DNA from: an uncultured Porphyromonadaceae bacterium
GTDB lineage: Bacteria; Bacteroidota; Bacteroidia; Bacteroidales; Muribaculaceae
Assembly (NCBI GenBank): GCA_902493335.1
Contig: CABUPJ010000041.1
Location: 1-32,461, forward strand
Length of the DNA: 32,461 bases
Direction of reading: 5' to 3'
The notes beneath the pieces are model-generated. The model had not been told where the DNA came from. It ran no database searches and was given only the letters and a program-made list of their open reading frames with translations. The position numbers were made by a program, and so were the translations under genes. Positions 8,188 through 17,412 of this stretch are shown here, one piece after another. Positions within the stretch are counted from its first letter, which is position 1. Each line of letters starts with the position of its first letter.

Positions 8188-9802
8188 TTTCCCTTTCTAT
8201 CAATGGATGCCTAAACCGACAGGAATCCTGATACTGATGTTTCTGTTCATTCCCCCGACCTTTTCGGGGGGCGCCTATCTGAGCAATCTGAACGAGATGT
8301 CGGGTGGGTTCGGAGTGATGGCAGAGGATATTCAGCTCGCGAGCTTCTTCACGAGCATAGGCATGTGCCTGTTTGTGCCATTCATGGTGCGCTTTCTGCA
8401 GGCAAGAAGTGTCCGCCGGACTTATCTATGGTGTTTCGGGGCGCTTATACCTTTAAACTATATCTGCGCCGTTGCCACGAATGTCACGGTTCTATCGGGC
8501 GCATGTATTCTTATCGGTTTTATCCGTATAATCGTGATGCTTAACTGCACGTTCACAATCGCCCCCTATCTGACCGGCGTAAACACACTCTCGATGTTTA
8601 CCATGACAGAGACATCCACGCCCGAAGCGCAGTATAAAATGGAACGGATGCGTACATTTCTTATGCCCGTTCTTTACTGCTTCATTCTTATGATAGCGCA
8701 GTCGAGCAACATCGTCACGGCCTGGTTTGCGTATGAATATACCTGGCAGGACGCATATTATGTGACGATAGGGATGCTGTTTGCCGCTATGCTGCTCGTG
8801 CTTTTCACAATGCCAGACATAAAAAACGGCGAAAAATATCATATCGAATGGAACAAAATTCCTGAAATGATATGCATGACAATCGCCTTGTGTTGTATGG
8901 CATATGTTCTCGTATTCGGGAAAAGCCTTGACTGGTTCGATTCACGGAAGATTATAATTGCGACCGCGATTATGCTCCTGTCCATAGGATTATTCATACT
9001 GTCATCTGCGCACTACGGCGATAACGCCTATCTGCCGCTCGGCGTGTTTCGTTACAGAAATATCCTGATGTCGATGTCGCTTTTCCTGATTGCCATGATA
9101 TTCAATTCGGCCAACTCTTTTACAGGTTCTTTCTCAAAGATTTCGACATCAGTCAATAATTATCACATTGCGACACTGAGCGGTTGGGCAATTGCCGGTT
9201 GTCTGGCCGGGCTGATACTGTCTGTCGCACTCGTCCTTAAGAAAGTCAGGTTCAGGACAACATTCATCATTGCATTTCTATTTATGGCTCTGTCAAACTG
9301 CCTGTTATATTTTCAGTATCAGACAAGCGGATTATTCGGGAACATGATCTGGCCGACCGTTCTGAATTTTACAGGCCTCCTTATGCTCTACTCTCTTGTG
9401 GCAGCTTTCGGCATGAAGAGCCTGCCTTCGCGATACCTTGCCACTTTTGTGTTCCTTATGATCTGGATGCGAAATTCTATCGCTCCGGTGTTAGGAGCCT
9501 CGATATATTCCAACCGGCTGAATGAGCGGCAGCAATATCATATTTCTGTCCTGTCTCAGGAAGTATCTGCCACTAACCCTCCGGCCGCACGCACACACTC
9601 GCAATACATAAACGCAGGCAAAGCATCCGGCAAAGGCAGCCTGGAATCCGAACAGTTCTCTTCCGCTGCAATGAAAGGGAAAGTTACAGTTCAGGCGACA
9701 ATAGTCGCGATGAAAGAAATTACCGGCGACACAGTCATCCTCATTCTAATCGCCGCAGCAATCACCTTTGTCTTGCCATATTACAAGAACGAGACGACAT
9801 AA
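8168..9802 (+). CDS. MFS transporter, 14-TM EmrB-like drug:proton antiporter
   Basis: 544 aa with about 14 hydrophobic segments by eye, from residue 17 (ILILMFLFIPPTFSGG) to the C-terminal VILILIAAAITFVLPYY. Length and partner genes fit the DHA2/EmrB group, which exports hydrophobic compounds driven by protons. The loop after TM2 (RFLQARSVRRTYL) is only a degenerate version of MFS motif A. A hydrophilic stretch (about 455-500) before the last membrane segment resembles the periplasmic loop of 14-TM pumps. It ends 30 bp before the convergent GNAT gene. The drug or metabolite is unknown. Confidence 0.87.
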   Translation: MENKRSNFPFYQWMPKPTGILILMFLFIPPTFSGGAYLSNLNEMSGGFGVMAEDIQLASFFTSIGMCLFVPFMVRFLQARSVRRTYLWCFGALIPLNYICAVATNVTVLSGACILIGFIRIIVMLNCTFTIAPYLTGVNTLSMFTMTETSTPEAQYKMERMRTFLMPVLYCFILMIAQSSNIVTAWFAYEYTWQDAYYVTIGMLFAAMLLVLFTMPDIKNGEKYHIEWNKIPEMICMTIALCCMAYVLVFGKSLDWFDSRKIIIATAIMLLSIGLFILSSAHYGDNAYLPLGVFRYRNILMSMSLFLIAMIFNSANSFTGSFSKISTSVNNYHIATLSGWAIAGCLAGLILSVALVLKKVRFRTTFIIAFLFMALSNCLLYFQYQTSGLFGNMIWPTVLNFTGLLMLYSLVAAFGMKSLPSRYLATFVFLMIWMRNSIAPVLGASIYSNRLNERQQYHISVLSQEVSATNPPAARTHSQYINAGKASGKGSLESEQFSSAAMKGKVTVQATIVAMKEITGDTVILILIAAAITFVLPYYKNETT

Positions 9803-9832
9803 AACACGTTTCATTTTTCAACAGGTTCTGCG

Positions 9833-10489
9833 TCAGATTTGCGCCGGGTCGCACTGAGAGGCCATAATTTCACGGAATCGCATCTGAGAGGGTGTGTCTG
9901 CCAGCTTCTGTTTTTCCGGGAATATAGCGTCATATTGCTCGAACTGCGCCATATCAGGCTTATAGGCAGCGCTCTCGACAAAGCGTCCGGCCAAAGCCGA
10001 CGGGTCAGTCGCGCCAAGAGGATATATCATCAGTGCGGCGAAATATTTGTTGTCGACTGTACGAATATTGTAGAGGGCAGCCTGCCTGAATCCATAGCGG
10101 CAATACAGCATCGGGTCTCCGCAAAGCAATATAGCCGGCCAATCCATTTCTGACGCCGTTTTTATGACGCTGTCTATAAGAAGCCGGCCAATGCCCTTGT
10201 GCTGATACTGTGGCAAAACTGATATAGGTCCGAGACACAGAACTTTATGCCGCCGGCCATCGTCACCGTCAATATATGAGGCGGCACAGACAACGTTGCC
10301 GACAAGGCGACCGGCGCATTCAGCTACATAATCGAGGTCTGCGACAAAGTCGGGCGAGTGCCGAAGACATGACAGCAGATAATGTTCAGTGCATCCCGGT
10401 TGGTAAACATTCCAGAACGCTTCGCGGGTAAGGTTATCAACAGCCCGATAATCGCCGGGTAATTCGTTTCTTATAATAATATCATCCAT
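9833..10489 (-). CDS. GNAT-family N-acetyltransferase (YhbS-like)
   Basis: 218 aa, long for a single GNAT domain. The acetyl-CoA loop is QHKGIG within VLPQYQHKGIGRLLID, after the LGPISV strand. The YCRYGFRQA segment matches the YhbS/predicted acetyltransferase subgroup, with an extra C-terminal region of about 60 residues. It starts 42 nt after the AraC stop, so read-through from the regulator is possible, but it also has its own -7 box only 8 nt before the ATG. The acetyl acceptor is unknown. Confidence 0.86.
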   Translation of the reverse strand: MDDIIIRNELPGDYRAVDNLTREAFWNVYQPGCTEHYLLSCLRHSPDFVADLDYVAECAGRLVGNVVCAASYIDGDDGRRHKVLCLGPISVLPQYQHKGIGRLLIDSVIKTASEMDWPAILLCGDPMLYCRYGFRQAALYNIRTVDNKYFAALMIYPLGATDPSALAGRFVESAAYKPDMAQFEQYDAIFPEKQKLADTPSQMRFREIMASQCDPAQI

Positions 10490-10496
10490 TTACCGG

Positions 10497-10527
10497 CAAA
10501 TATAATAAAAATCACGATTACAACCAA
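10497..10527 (-). promoter_or_regulatory. Promoter for the YhbS-like GNAT gene (TTGG-N19-TATATTTG)
   Basis: The -7 box TATATTTG is at 10497-10504 and a near-consensus -33 element TTGG at 10524-10527, 19 nt apart. The -7 box ends 7 nt before the ATG, so the mRNA would be almost leaderless. Confidence 0.5.
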
Positions 10528-10531
10528 GATG

Positions 10532-11419
10532 TCAGGAGGCGACGCCGGCCGCACGGTACTGTTTGGGGCCGACGCCGACCTGCTGCTTGAAGTATTTGCC
10601 GAAGGCCGACTGGGTCGGGAAGTTCAGACGGTATGATATCTCCTGGATGGTCATAGTCGTATAATTGAGCATGAGCTTGGCCTCGAGGACAACATACTCG
10701 TTGAGCCACTCGAGGGCGTTGCGGCCGCTGAAGTTTTTCACCATAAGCGACATATGCTTGGGAGTCAAGGCCATCTTGTCGGCATAAAACTTCAGACAGC
10801 GCTCTTTTGTGTGATAGATGTCAAGAAGGTAGATGAATCTGTCGAATATCTGCTGGGCACGGGGTTCGTTGACCGGATTCTCGAATGTCGTCGCGGTACC
10901 GTATTCACGGCGCAAGGATATAATCGTGTATGACACGGCAAGCACAAGTCCTTTGACGACGTGAGGGTCGTTTTTGCGCAGATATTTCTGCAACAGCGTG
11001 AAGTATGGTCTCAGCTCCACGATCTCTTCACGCGGCAGACGTGTGACGGCGTTCTGGCGAACGTGCATATAAGTGTCTGTGCGCAGGCGCAGCTCGATCT
11101 GCAGCTCGTCAAGATAATCTGACGAAAGCAGCAAGGCATAGCCCTCGACGCCGACCGAGTCGTGAATCTGCACGATGTCGCCCGAGAAACACAGAAAAAG
11201 ATCGTTCTCCTCGATGATATACTCCTTAAGGTTGATGCTGCATCTGATCTGACCCTTGATACAGACCAGAACGGTTATCGCGCTCAGACGCACAGGCAGG
11301 GCGAACAGCTCCATGTACTCTACAGGTGTCACGAGCACGCGCCCGTCTTTAAGATATGCAGATTCGCCTGATGTGTGGTGCTGAATCAGAGCCGATATGG
11401 GTACAGTGTTGAATGTCAT
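10532..11419 (-). CDS. AraC/XylS-family transcriptional regulator next to the ABC-2 exporter operon
   Basis: 295 aa. The C-terminal DNA-binding domain shows both helix-turn-helix units (LTPKHMSLMVKNFSGRNALEWL and MTIQEISYRLNFPTQSAFGKYFK). The N-terminal ~180 residues are a cupin-like sensor. The ATG at 11419 is chosen over one 60 nt upstream because the -7 box TACATTTG (11445-11452) sits within that extension. It diverges from the TolC-HlyD-permease operon across about 160 bp, so it probably controls that operon (inference). It has the same domain plan as the regulator at 4781. Confidence 0.9.
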   Translation of the reverse strand: MTFNTVPISALIQHHTSGESAYLKDGRVLVTPVEYMELFALPVRLSAITVLVCIKGQIRCSINLKEYIIEENDLFLCFSGDIVQIHDSVGVEGYALLLSSDYLDELQIELRLRTDTYMHVRQNAVTRLPREEIVELRPYFTLLQKYLRKNDPHVVKGLVLAVSYTIISLRREYGTATTFENPVNEPRAQQIFDRFIYLLDIYHTKERCLKFYADKMALTPKHMSLMVKNFSGRNALEWLNEYVVLEAKLMLNYTTMTIQEISYRLNFPTQSAFGKYFKQQVGVGPKQYRAAGVAS

Positions 11420-11444
11420 AATCCAAATTTTATGTTTAACACTA

Positions 11445-11452
11445 CAAATGTA
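11445..11452 (-). promoter_or_regulatory. -7 box (TACATTTG) for the AraC gene
   Basis: Minus-strand TACATTTG matches TAnnTTTG, 25 nt before the chosen start. The -33 position does not match TTTG. Confidence 0.5.
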
Positions 11453-11583
11453 TGAAAAACGGATTGTATTATTTGCCATAACGAGAGCTTAAAACGCCAT
11501 ATACTCCAACACATGCGACTAATCGCACTTTTGTCATCCTGCCGTTATGCCGAACTTCGCAACCGAAAAAACAAATCATAAAA

Positions 11584-12972
11584 ATGAACAGGATTTTAAC
11601 CACATTTCTTACTGCCGTACTTGTTTCTTCGAGCAGCCTCGGGGAGACCCGCACACTGTCATTAACGGAATGCCGGGCTCTATCGATAGAAAACAACAAG
11701 GAACTGCGTATGGCCAGATTGCACGAACAAGGTGCATACTATCAGCGCAAGGCCGCTTTCACCAAGTATCTGCCCAAGATTTCGGCAAACGGGATGTATA
11801 TGCGCACAGGCGACGAGATATCGCTTCTGAGCGACGAGCAGAAAAACACTCTGTCACATCTCGGAGACGTTGTCAACATACCCGGTCTGCCGCTGAACGC
11901 TGTCGGCGAAAAGCTCACCGACGCCCTGCGAACTGACACCCGCAACATGACGGCCGCCGCAATCATGCTGACTCAGCCTGTCTTCATGGGGGGCAAGATC
12001 AGGGCCTACAACCGCATCACAAACTATGCCGAACAGATTGCCGGAATCCAGACCGACCTGCAGCTTCAGAATCTTATTGTCGAAGTCGACGAGACATACT
12101 GGAAAATCGTCGAGCTGCGATCTAAAAAGGAGCTTGCCGAAGGCTACATAAAACTGATCGAGACCCTCGACAACGACGTTTCTCAGCTCATTGCCGAGGG
12201 TTTCGCCACAAAAGCCGACGGACTAAGCGTCAAAGTGAAGCTCAATGAGGCGAAAGTAACGCTTATCCAGGTCGACAACGGCCTGTCGATCATGAAAATG
12301 CTGATGTGTCAGCTCTGCGGCCTTGACATGGACACCGACCTGACACTCGCCGACGAGATGAACGAAGACGGTTCAGACACGATGCCTGACTACGCTGACG
12401 GCAGCGACAGGGCGCCGGACAAACCTGAACTGCGCATCCTCGAACGAGCTGTCAGAATCGACGAGGAAAAGGTGAAGATAGCGCGCTCTGAGTTCATGCC
12501 TTCAGTTGTGCTGACAGGCGGATATATGATGAGCAACCCGTCTGTGTTCAACAGCTTCGAGAAAAAATTCAAGGGCACATGGAACGTCGGAGTCGCCGTC
12601 AGCCTGCCTATACTTACCTGGGGCGAACGCTCATACAAGCTAAAAGAAGCAAAGACAAACGTGATGATATCGAAATTCAATTATGAAGAAGTATGCGAAA
12701 AAATCGAACTTCAGGTGAACCAGTGCCGCAAGAAAGTCGACGAGGCCCGCGAACGCCACGCCGCAGCCGTCGGCAACCGCGAAGAGGCCGATGAGAACCT
12801 GCGGTGTGCCACCTACGGCATGAAAGAGGGTGTTATCCCCGTCAGCAATGTCATCGAAGCCCAGACGGCATGGCTCGCCGCCCACTCAGACCTCATCTCG
12901 GCTTCTGTCAACCAACGTCTCGCCAATCTATATCTGTTAAAATCATTAGGACAAATCAACCAATCGTTATGA
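11584..12972 (+). CDS. TolC-family outer-membrane efflux channel (second system)
   Basis: 462 aa. A signal peptide of about 20 residues is followed by the TolC/OEP duplicated coiled-coil fold: TLSLTECRALSIENNKEL at the first helix, ISANGMYMRTG and VVLTGGYMMSN in the two barrel-forming segments, and a C-terminal helix ending at LYLLKSLGQI. It is clearly related in plan, but not close in sequence, to the channel at 5784. It is the first gene of the operon, and its stop codon overlaps the ATG of the adaptor (ATGA). I find no clean -7 box upstream; CACTTTTG at 11526 is one base off. Confidence 0.92.
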   Translation: MNRILTTFLTAVLVSSSSLGETRTLSLTECRALSIENNKELRMARLHEQGAYYQRKAAFTKYLPKISANGMYMRTGDEISLLSDEQKNTLSHLGDVVNIPGLPLNAVGEKLTDALRTDTRNMTAAAIMLTQPVFMGGKIRAYNRITNYAEQIAGIQTDLQLQNLIVEVDETYWKIVELRSKKELAEGYIKLIETLDNDVSQLIAEGFATKADGLSVKVKLNEAKVTLIQVDNGLSIMKMLMCQLCGLDMDTDLTLADEMNEDGSDTMPDYADGSDRAPDKPELRILERAVRIDEEKVKIARSEFMPSVVLTGGYMMSNPSVFNSFEKKFKGTWNVGVAVSLPILTWGERSYKLKEAKTNVMISKFNYEEVCEKIELQVNQCRKKVDEARERHAAAVGNREEADENLRCATYGMKEGVIPVSNVIEAQTAWLAAHSDLISASVNQRLANLYLLKSLGQINQSL

Positions 12973-13952
12973 AAAAGAATCTCAATATAATTCTCGTCAC
13001 AGCCTCGATTATAACCATTGTAATCGTGGCAGTTATAATCGTAGGTCTCACACTGCCGACTCCAAGGGAAACGATACAGGGCCAGGCCGAGACAACCGAC
13101 TACCGCCTGTCGAGCAAAATTCCGGCGCGTGTTCTCGAAATCAGAGTCAAGGAGGGCGACATGGTGTCGAAAGGCGATACCCTCGTGATACTCGACGCCC
13201 CCGACATCGATGCCAAACTGTCACAGGCACACGCCGCCTTCGACGCCGCTCAGGCTCTGGCCCTCAAAGCCCGCAACGGCGCCCGCCAGGAGCAGATCCA
13301 GGGCGCCTACGAGACATGGCAGAAAGCCATTGCCGGACGTGAAGTCGCCGAAAAGACATACAACCGCGTGAAGCGTCTCTTTGAAAACGGCGTGATGGCC
13401 GAACAGAAACGCGACGAGGCATTAGCCCAGTACCGTGCCGCCGTGGCAACCGAAAACGCCGCCAGGTCGCAGTATGATATGGCTGTCAACGGCTCGCGGC
13501 AGGAAGATCTGTCGGCTGCCCGCGCCCAGGTCGACCGCGCCCGCGGCGCCATCGATGAAGTCAGCTCCTATGTGTCAGAAACAGCTCTGACGGCTATGGC
13601 TGACGGCGTTGTCACCGAGATATTCCCTGAAACAGGCGAACTTGTCGGCAGCGGCGCCCCGATCATGAATGTGTCGAAGACAGACGACATATGGTTTACA
13701 TTCAACGTGCGCGAGGATATGCTGCCGGGCATTACGGTCGGCAGCGAAATCGAGGTCTATGTGCCTGCGTTCGACAAGAATGTCACCGTGAAAATCACGC
13801 GCATAAAGGATGTCGGCAGTTTTGCCACATGGAAAGCCACAAAAGCGCTGGATAAATTCGATCTCAAGACGTTCGAGGTCGAGGCACACCCGACAGATCC
13901 CGGCGAACTCAAAGGTCTCAGAGAGGGCATGACCGCAGTATTCGAAAGGTAA
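12969..13952 (+). CDS. HlyD-family adaptor protein (YbhG/YhiI-like)
   Basis: 327 aa from the ATG overlapping the channel's stop. One N-terminal membrane anchor (about 7-30) is followed by a lipoyl half-motif (SSKIPARVLEIRVKEGDMVSKGD, about 46-68), a coiled-coil hairpin (about 85-200, with NGVMAEQKRDEALAQY), the second lipoyl half (TALTAMADGVVTEIFPETGELVGSG) and a C-terminal barrel. This is the adaptor type that pairs with ABC-2 permeases such as YbhS/YbhR or YhhJ. The permease gene follows after 5 nt. Confidence 0.92.
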   Translation: MKKNLNIILVTASIITIVIVAVIIVGLTLPTPRETIQGQAETTDYRLSSKIPARVLEIRVKEGDMVSKGDTLVILDAPDIDAKLSQAHAAFDAAQALALKARNGARQEQIQGAYETWQKAIAGREVAEKTYNRVKRLFENGVMAEQKRDEALAQYRAAVATENAARSQYDMAVNGSRQEDLSAARAQVDRARGAIDEVSSYVSETALTAMADGVVTEIFPETGELVGSGAPIMNVSKTDDIWFTFNVREDMLPGITVGSEIEVYVPAFDKNVTVKITRIKDVGSFATWKATKALDKFDLKTFEVEAHPTDPGELKGLREGMTAVFER

Positions 13953-13957
13953 CAGAC

Positions 13958-15142
13958 ATGGCCTCAGTGAAATCAATCTGCCGTCGCATAATAGCCATAA
14001 GCCGACGGGAAACGGGCATCTATTCACGCCGGCCGCTGTTTCTCTTCTGCCTTCTGGTGGCTCCGCTGCTGTGTGTGGTTTTTCTTGTCACGCTCATGAA
14101 AGACGGTCTGCCGACCGAATTGCCGGCCGGCATCGTCGACGAAGACAACACCCACATAAGCCGTATAATAACGCGGACACTCGACGCCATGGAAGAGACC
14201 GACCTGAAATACAGCTATCCGTCATTCAGCGAAGCCCGCAAGGCCATGCAGCGCGGCGAGATATATGCTTTCTTCCACATTCCCGAGGGCACGACCGAAC
14301 GGGCTATCGCCAACCGGCAGCCCAAGATATCATTCTACACAAACGAAGCCTACCTCGTGCCCGGGTCGCTGCTGATGAAAGACCTGCGCACGGCATCGGA
14401 GCTCACCGGCCTGGCTCTGACACGAGAAAACCTCTACGGCCACGGCGCCACTGAAGACCAGGCCATGGGCGTGATACAGCCGATTGTCGTCGAGACACAC
14501 CCGCTGAACAATCCCGAACTCGATTACTCGGTATATCTCAACAACATACTTGTGCCGGGAATACTCATACTGCTGATAATGCTCTCGACATCATATACCA
14601 TCGGGCTCGAATGGAAGCAAGGCACCCAGAAACGGCTCTATGCCATGGCGGGACGGTCAACGTCAGTGGCGCTTATCGGCAAACTGCTGCCGCAGACGGT
14701 CATATTCTCGCTGATGTTCGTGCTCTACGACGTCTATTTCTACCGGATAATGCAGTTTCCATGCAACTGCGGCATCGGAGCCATGATAGTGCTCGGGGTG
14801 CTGACTGTCTTTGCGTCGCAGGGGTTCGGAGTCTTCTTCTTCGGCGTCTTCAGCGGCAAGATGCGTCTGGCAATGTGTCTGTGTTCGCTCTGGGGCATAC
14901 TGTCGTTCTCGCTTGCCGGATTCACCTATCCGGTGCTTGCGATGTCACCTGTGCTTGAAGGCGCGTCGTGGCTCTTCCCGCTCAGACAGTATTATCTCAT
15001 ATATGTCAACCAGGCTCTGAACGGCTATCCGATATCGTATGTCTGGACGTCGGTAATCGTTCTCGTATGTTTTGCGTTGCTGCCGGTGGCAATCCTATGG
15101 AAATACCGCCTGGCGTTCCTGAAATACAAATATCAATCATAA
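13958..15142 (+). CDS. ABC-2 type export permease, first of two
   Basis: 394 aa. One membrane helix near the N-terminus (about 26-47) is followed by a large periplasmic domain (about 50-195) and about five C-terminal membrane segments starting at NNILVPGILILLIML and ending at VIVLVCFALLPVAIL. This is the ABC2_membrane_3/YhhJ-YbhR plan. Such permeases normally dimerise and bind an ABC ATPase; none is encoded in this cluster. The second permease starts 4 nt after the stop, so the two probably form a heterodimer. Confidence 0.87.
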   Translation: MASVKSICRRIIAISRRETGIYSRRPLFLFCLLVAPLLCVVFLVTLMKDGLPTELPAGIVDEDNTHISRIITRTLDAMEETDLKYSYPSFSEARKAMQRGEIYAFFHIPEGTTERAIANRQPKISFYTNEAYLVPGSLLMKDLRTASELTGLALTRENLYGHGATEDQAMGVIQPIVVETHPLNNPELDYSVYLNNILVPGILILLIMLSTSYTIGLEWKQGTQKRLYAMAGRSTSVALIGKLLPQTVIFSLMFVLYDVYFYRIMQFPCNCGIGAMIVLGVLTVFASQGFGVFFFGVFSGKMRLAMCLCSLWGILSFSLAGFTYPVLAMSPVLEGASWLFPLRQYYLIYVNQALNGYPISYVWTSVIVLVCFALLPVAILWKYRLAFLKYKYQS

Positions 15143-15146
15143 AACG

Positions 15147-16328
15147 ATGAAATCTCTACTGAACATAGCACAGATATGGTATAACGAGCTGCTCGGGATT
15201 CTGAGAGACAAAGGCATCATGATATTCATACTGTTCGTGCCGCTGGCCTATCCGCTGCTCTACTCATATGTCTACACCAACGAGACCGTGCGCGACGTCC
15301 CCGTCGCCGTAGTCGACGACTGCGACAACGCCATGAGCCGCAAGATGCTGCGGATGATCGACGCGTCGCCCGACGTCGAGATCATCGCCAGATGTCACGA
15401 CATGGACGAGGCCACCGAACTGTTAAAGGAGCAGAAGGCCTACGGCATCATCAGAGTGCCGTCGTCGCTGTCGCACGACATCAACAACGGCAAGCAGACA
15501 CATATCGGCGTCTACTGCGACATGGCGAGCATGCTTTACTACAAAGCCATCATCCTCACGGCCACCAATGTGTCGCTCGAGATAAACAAGGGCATAAAGG
15601 TCGAGCATCATCTACGCGGCACAACCGAACGGCAGGACGAGATAACACGCATGCCGATAGAATATGACTATGTGCCGTGGTATAATCCGCAGAGCGGTTT
15701 CGCCGCATTCCTGATACCTCCGGTGCTGATGCTTATCATACAGCAGACCCTGTTTCTCGGCATAGGCATGTCGATGGGCAACTCGCGCGAGAAGAATATG
15801 GGAAGCGTCATTCCGTTCAACCGCTTGTATAAGAATCCTGTCAACATCGTCTTCGGCAAGGGTCTGCCCTATTTCTTCCTCTACATACTGCTCGCCGTAT
15901 ATATGTTTACCGTAGTGACACAGATGTTCACACTACCGCAGCTCGGCGACTACCCGACTTTCATCGCCTTTGTGGTGCCATACCTCTTGGCCTGCATCTT
16001 TATGGGCATGGTGCTGTCGTCGTTTGTCTACCGGCGTGAAGACTGCATAATGCTGTTTGTGTTCATGTCAGTGCCGATGCTGTTTCTGTCGGGCATGTCA
16101 TATCCGCGCTCGTCGATGCCCGCGTTCTGGGAATATGTCTCGTGGCTTTTCCCGTCGACCTTCGGCATGAACGGCTACATCAAAATCACCGCCATGGGTG
16201 CGTCGCTCCACGATGTCAGAAACGAATTTTGTGCCCTGTGGATACAGGCAGGCGTGTATTTCGTGATGGCATGCATGTATTACAGACACCAGATACTCAA
16301 TCTGATAAAAAAAGTCAAACCGGCGTAA
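15147..16328 (+). CDS. ABC-2 type export permease, second of two
   Basis: 393 aa with the same topology as its neighbour: N-terminal helix (about 21-40, IMIFILFVPLAYPLLYSY), periplasmic domain (about 45-190, with VAVVDDCDNAMSRKMLRMID), then a cluster of about five membrane helices from AAFLIPPVLMLIIQQ. The paired VAVVDD here and AGIVDE in the first permease mark equivalent positions, indicating an old tandem duplication. No Walker motifs are present, so the energy source must be encoded elsewhere or differ. It is followed 13 nt later by the DUF3943 gene. Confidence 0.87.
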   Translation: MKSLLNIAQIWYNELLGILRDKGIMIFILFVPLAYPLLYSYVYTNETVRDVPVAVVDDCDNAMSRKMLRMIDASPDVEIIARCHDMDEATELLKEQKAYGIIRVPSSLSHDINNGKQTHIGVYCDMASMLYYKAIILTATNVSLEINKGIKVEHHLRGTTERQDEITRMPIEYDYVPWYNPQSGFAAFLIPPVLMLIIQQTLFLGIGMSMGNSREKNMGSVIPFNRLYKNPVNIVFGKGLPYFFLYILLAVYMFTVVTQMFTLPQLGDYPTFIAFVVPYLLACIFMGMVLSSFVYRREDCIMLFVFMSVPMLFLSGMSYPRSSMPAFWEYVSWLFPSTFGMNGYIKITAMGASLHDVRNEFCALWIQAGVYFVMACMYYRHQILNLIKKVKPA

Positions 16329-16341
16329 AACAATCAGACAA

Positions 16342-17166
16342 ATGACCAGGCGATTCCTTATAGGAGCCACAGCTCTCATCACGGCCGCGACCGCACCGAT
16401 AAAAACAAATGCAATTACAGCAGCCGACATGTGCCCGACCGACACTATCGGCCATGTCTCTCAGGCAACACACCGGCGTAGTCCCGTGTCGCTTTATGAG
16501 TTGCCTTATTCCATGACTGACAATTCATATGACTGGCACAGGCTGTGGATCAACACAGCGACTCTGAGCGGAGCTTTTGTCGGGACACTGCTTGTGCTCG
16601 AATGTCTGCCTGAAGACGCCACGTCATGGAACCGCGCCGAGCTGCAGGATGTACCGCTGTTAAAGCGCTGGCACAAACATGTGATAAAAAAGGGTCCTGA
16701 ATGGGATCATGATAAATTCTATTTCAATTACATCCTGCATCCTTACGCCGGGGCGGCATATTTTATGGCCGCACGGTCATGCGGTTTTAATTTCTGGAGA
16801 TCGACCCTGTATAGTTCGATAGTGTCGACCGTCGGATGGGAATTCGGCATAGAGGCTTTTATGGAACGGCCGTCAATACAGGATATTTTTATAACGCCCA
16901 TTGTCGGCAGCTGTATCGGCGAAGGATTCTATCATGTCAAAAGATGGCTTGTCGACAATGATTACCGGCTGTTAAGATCCAGAGTGCTGGGCGGCCTGCT
17001 CGCGTTCCTTGTCGACCCGGTAAATGAGTTTACCGGACTATGGCTTGGAAATCCGGCCCGAAGCATAGCCGGCGAGAGAACCAAAAGCATCAGTTTCACT
17101 GAGTTTTCATTTACTCCGGCTATCATCGACGGTTATAAAGGATTTTCTCTTATTGGTCGTTTCTGA
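16342..17166 (+). CDS. DUF3943-domain protein, secreted or membrane-associated
   Basis: 274 aa. A signal peptide-like N-terminus (about 1-25) is followed by the DUF3943 features: a hydrophobic segment (TLSGAFVGTLLVLECL), FNYILHPYAGAAYFMAARS, STVGWEFGIEAFMERPSIQDIFITPIVGS and the GEGFYHVKRW ending. The family has no known function; it is common in Gram-negative bacteria and probably envelope-located. Spacing of 13 nt after the second permease puts it in the exporter operon, suggesting a role in the same envelope process. That link is inference. Confidence 0.75.
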   Translation: MTRRFLIGATALITAATAPIKTNAITAADMCPTDTIGHVSQATHRRSPVSLYELPYSMTDNSYDWHRLWINTATLSGAFVGTLLVLECLPEDATSWNRAELQDVPLLKRWHKHVIKKGPEWDHDKFYFNYILHPYAGAAYFMAARSCGFNFWRSTLYSSIVSTVGWEFGIEAFMERPSIQDIFITPIVGSCIGEGFYHVKRWLVDNDYRLLRSRVLGGLLAFLVDPVNEFTGLWLGNPARSIAGERTKSISFTEFSFTPAIIDGYKGFSLIGRF

Positions 17167-17412
17167 CTTATAGGGCGGTCGTGCCCGGTTTATAATCCCG
17201 CCTGACTCAAATCAGATATATCTGCAATAAGAATGGATTGGCCGTTTGGTCGGAATTAATCGACAAAAACAGACAATTCAATAACAATCAAATGTTTACC
17301 AAACAGCTCGCACTTGAATTTATTCCATTTTACAGGGAAAATTGAACACACGTGTCTGACGACATATGCCGATATTTGCATTGCTAACGACTAATCTTAT
17401 TATTCTTCATAA

